From: Benincasa hispida
Lineage: Eukaryota; Streptophyta; Magnoliopsida; Cucurbitales; Cucurbitaceae
DNA: 64,000 bases
Assembly: GCF_009727055.1 (NCBI RefSeq)
Contig: NC_052354.1
Span: forward strand, 55,867,373 to 55,931,372
Direction of reading: 5' to 3'
The notes beneath the pieces are model-generated. The model worked only from the letters and a program-made list of their open reading frames with translations. It was not told the DNA's origin and ran no database searches. A program made the translations under genes and the position numbers. The stretch's first letter is position 1, and the number at the start of each line of letters is the position of its first letter. This document shows, one piece after another, positions 60,909-64,000 of the stretch.

Positions 60909-62957
60909 TGTTAGGGATGATGCCCTAAAGTCTCGTGTCCTGTAGTTTGTAAACAGTTTGTACGAACGCTTGTGATGTATAATATATGATATTTACTTCA
61001 CTTCTTAACTTTACACATTTAGATGTTTTATTTGCTTTACCATAAATCAATAAACTCAAATCTCTGGTTGTCATTATGTAACTTAAGTATGTATGTGGTG
61101 ACATACAAGTGGAACATGTCTTAAGTGATAACCAAAATGGTCTGTAGTATATGGATATAGGAGTGAAACCTTATCCTGATAACGCTACGGATGCAGCCCG
61201 CTTTGTAGAATGGATATAAGTGTTGTGACTTGTCACAGATGGTCTGATCTTGATCTTCGTGTAGGGGACATGAAAGCGGGGGGCTCCTTTACAAAAAGTT
61301 TATATAAGACCTGATCACGAAATGTTAACGTCTCGTTATATGACATCGTTTATGACAGAGACTTCACTTCACTAAGATGACTATAGGTAACATGACCTCA
61401 ATCTTGAGCGAGTTGGGAACTCCTGCCATTGAGGGCAGTCCTTTGATTTGCATAGGTGCGAGTGGCATGTTCGCCGACTCAAACTTATCACTTTGGGGAT
61501 TCATCTGATTTGGGAGCTGGGAACTCAACTATACTAGATGGAATCACTTCTTCCCCGAAGCAAGGGTAAGTAAATAGATAGCTCCCTTAAGGGTTGATCC
61601 CAGGGTTTGAACAATATGGCGTCCCACACCTTCTTTTAGCCCAATAAGTGTTTATACATAGTAGGACTATGTTGTATTGTTCATTAGAAGGATCAGTGGT
61701 ACTTAAGGAGTGAGATGTAACTACAAGAGTAAAATGGTAAATTGGCCCAGCTGTACTTAGGAGCATCTGTGAAAGGTTATTGTACTCATGATTTGTTATA
61801 TCTGATGGACACAGAAATATATTTGTGGTAAGAATAGTTCAGTTGTCAGTCTTTAGTGGAATGCCTGATAGTTAACGGATGGTAGATCTCGTTGCTAAAA
61901 AATTTAATCAGCTATTCACGTATCGTTGGAGCTTCGAGCCATAGGTCCATAAGGACCCCTCGGTAGCTTGGATACAATTTGAGAATCAGTTTTTGGGTCA
62001 GTTTGAAATGTTCAAATTGACAAGAGGGAATTTGATTATATATGATATAATTGAGTTGGTTAATTATATATGATATGATTGACTAAATGTATATGATACA
62101 TTAATTTGGAAGAAATTGGATATGAATATGATTTATATCAAGTAGAGGAGAAAACACTATGGTTGATATATGATATCAAACTATAAATTGTGAATATAAT
62201 ATGATTATATTTATTATTTTATTAATTGGACAGTTATGAGATAATTGTCCGACGTTTTCTCCGAAATCATGCGTTAGAAAGAAGTTCAATCCAATTTTTG
62301 TAACTGAAGAATAAAATGAAAATGGTTTTCATTTTGCATAATAAACGCATAATTGCTCACGGCGTGATTGTTATCCATCGTTTAGTTTTTGCATAGCCTA
62401 TACGATAGAGCCAACTTACTAAATGACTGCATTTACCCGCGCGCACATTCACTAAACGATCGCTCAGTTTGTCCTACATGATCATGTACCTCGCCTAAAT
62501 GATCAAGCACCCGACTATACGATAGTCTTTCTCTTCTCCCACTTGCTTGATCTTTGCTACACAATAGTCTTTCCTCCTCACCTCTACCAAATCTGAACAA
62601 AGCCCACCTTTGAATTCTCACTCCGAGAATACTGAGGACTCCGAGTGGTGGTATCGTCCCCGTTTCCTGGTGTTCATGTGAAGCCGTTCGTGGTAGATGA
62701 TTGGAGTTGTTGAACAATTTCCTGACGTTCTAGCAAGAGTGCAAGGAGTTCATTCATGTGAGAGCGAGTATTGTTTTATAGAAAGTCTTCGACTGGTATG
62801 TTTACTCGTTCTCTTTTCATTTATCCTTTAAGCATGCCAGTAATTTATTGTTGTTATTGCATATCTGAATGTCTGAATGTATATGTGAGAATTTTGTCAC
62901 AATGAATTGGAAAGATCTGCTTCCGCTTATAGGTACTCTTGTATAAGAGTTCCTTCA
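60909..62957 (+). mobile_element. Solo copia LTR with exact target duplication, copy D
   Basis: 2049 bp, TGTTAGGGATGATGCCCTAA at the start and AGAGTTCCTTCA at the end, flanked by CTTGT on both sides (60904-60908 and 62958-62962). It is in the opposite orientation to the other three copies but shares their landmarks in order: TACAAAAAGTTTATATAAGA, TTTGGGGATTCATCTGATTT, a GAGAATACT stretch (62625-62633) and the GATCTGCTTCCGCT end. It has no internal domain, so it is a solo LTR. Confidence 0.95.
62380..62540. repeat. CGATCG-type motif array inside the solo LTR
   Basis: Degenerate units such as ACTAAACGATCGCTCAG, ACATGATCATGTACC, AAATGATCAAGCACC and TATACGATAGTC. It corresponds in position to the stronger array at 7485-7680 of copy A. 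Confidence 0.55.
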
Positions 62958-62962
62958 CTTGT

Positions 62963-63300
62963 TTCTTTTTCTATTTGACTTCTGCCGCCTATGTTGCATC
63001 ACTTTCCATCACAAGAATCTACTGAATTGGTTAATTACGCAATCTCCATTTTGGCGTTAAGACTTTCCACTTGATCGCATAAATAGACTTTCTGCACCAA
63101 ACAAAGCATAATTTATTACTCTTTGTAAGCAAATAGGCTTTGTGTGCATGTGATCGCATGGTATTATTATTTCTATGATTTTTTTCATTAAATTGTCGCA
63201 TTTTCAGTGCTTTTTCCTAATTATTTTAGATAAAAATGATAGAATGACTTGTATTTCTACAAGTTATCATACACAAAACAACATTATAAACAATGTCAAA
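62963..63300. other. Retroelement-like flank, right of the solo LTR
   Basis: Continuation of the sequence left of 60904 once the LTR and one CTTGT are removed. No ORF and no recognised domain. Confidence 0.35.
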
Positions 63301-63378
63301 ATAAATATAACTTAGTGATAATTAATATGTATGATGTATCATCTCTCTAAAAATTGTAAGTGTAACCTCACTTATTGT

Positions 63379-63626
63379 ACTCTCGCTTGTTATACTAAAA
63401 ATCCATTTTATAGAAAGGAAAGGGAAAAAGGCGAGAATAGCTTTTTAAAAAAATTTTAAAAATGCACTAAGGTCTATTATGAGGAAAAAAAAACGCACAC
63501 ACATATACAAAGTAAGCATGGATTAAAATCTTTTTACTCTCGCTAGTTGTACTAAAAACCCATTATATAGAAAAGAAAGGGAAAAAGTGAAAATAGCTTT
63601 TAAAAAAATGCACTAAGATTTATTAT
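63379..63626 (+). repeat. Two-copy tandem repeat, period 157 bp
   Basis: ACTCTCGCTTGTTATACTAA at 63379 recurs as ACTCTCGCTAGTTGTACTAA at 63536; similarity runs through AGAAAGGGAAAAAG and ATGCACTAAG for about 90-105 bp. Confidence 0.85.
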
Positions 63627-63699
63627 GGGGTGATTGCAATGGGCAATATTTTTAAATATAATAAGTAGGTATATATAATATTTTTAAAAAATGGTAAAT

Positions 63700-63800
63700 A
63701 TAGTAAAGTTGATCCGCGACTTCTATTGGTCTGTTGCTGATAGACTCTCACTAGCGACATAGTCTATCACTAACAGACTATCAATATATATATATATATA
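63700..63800. repeat. GATAGACT/AGTCTATC inverted motif cluster and (TA)n
   Basis: GTTGCTGATAGACTCTCACT, TAGTCTATCACTAACAGACT and ATCAATATATATAT: short inverted words of the TAGTCTATCA type followed by a TA run (63783-63802). The remaining sequence to 64000 is AT-rich with no gene. Confidence 0.6.
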
Positions 63801-64000
63801 TATTAACATTATATTATATACGTTAATATTTAGGATCTTTTTAAATATAAAAGATATTTAAAAATATATACACTTTATAGTAAAAAGTTTCAAGAGTACA
63901 AAACACTTTTGAATTTTTTTTTTGTTATAAAGTATAAATATATTTGAAAATTTCCTATTTATAAAAATTTTCCATAATATTTTATGTCCAATTACTATAT

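Overview
This window is nuclear DNA from a flowering plant. It is AT-rich and full of poly-A/T tracts. It has one spliced eukaryotic gene, and around it dead class I and class II transposons nested in one another. A dicot is clear. A cucurbit (Cucumis and relatives) is my best guess, because one Mutator-like element carries a Ulp1-type protease, as in the melon elements described under the name CUMULE. That placement is inference.

Layout. 1-1430: AT-rich spacer with a dispersed repeat. 1440-5950: a decayed Mutator-like element (MULE-1), apparently split by an organelle-like, probably mitochondrial, insertion at about 1556-3500. 5957-19690: pieces of a gypsy-type LTR (TGTAAC...GTTACA family) split by a copia-type LTR (6940-9137) and by a complete 9.9 kb MULE (9557-19461). 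That MULE has 125-bp terminal inverted repeats, a rightward Ulp1-protease pseudogene and a leftward transposase pseudogene. The transposase is itself split by a solo copia LTR (14992-16846, exact target duplication ATTGG). 19691-25235: two copia remnants in opposite orientations. 27086-34440: a copia 3' LTR with a pol tail, then a gypsy element whose 3' LTR is split by another solo LTR (29383-31620). 35397-40668: the only convincing intact host gene, a two-exon, 1391-residue GNOM-like ARF-GEF that matches GNL2. 41600-58400: AT-rich intergenic DNA with foldback MITEs. 58430-63300: retroelement-like sequence with a solo copia LTR (60909-62957, exact target duplication CTTGT). 63300-64000: small tandem repeats.

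Only GNL2 looks functional. It would encode a Sec7-type exchange factor for ARF GTPases in vesicle traffic. Every transposon gene I could read carries stops, frameshifts or lost catalytic residues.

The assembly is not clean. A 38-bp Nextera mate-pair junction adapter is embedded at 11664-11701 inside the MULE, and a lone N at 3209 sits between two identical 58-bp copies. Exon models and repeat counts near those points should not be trusted. All family assignments come from reading motifs; no database search was run.
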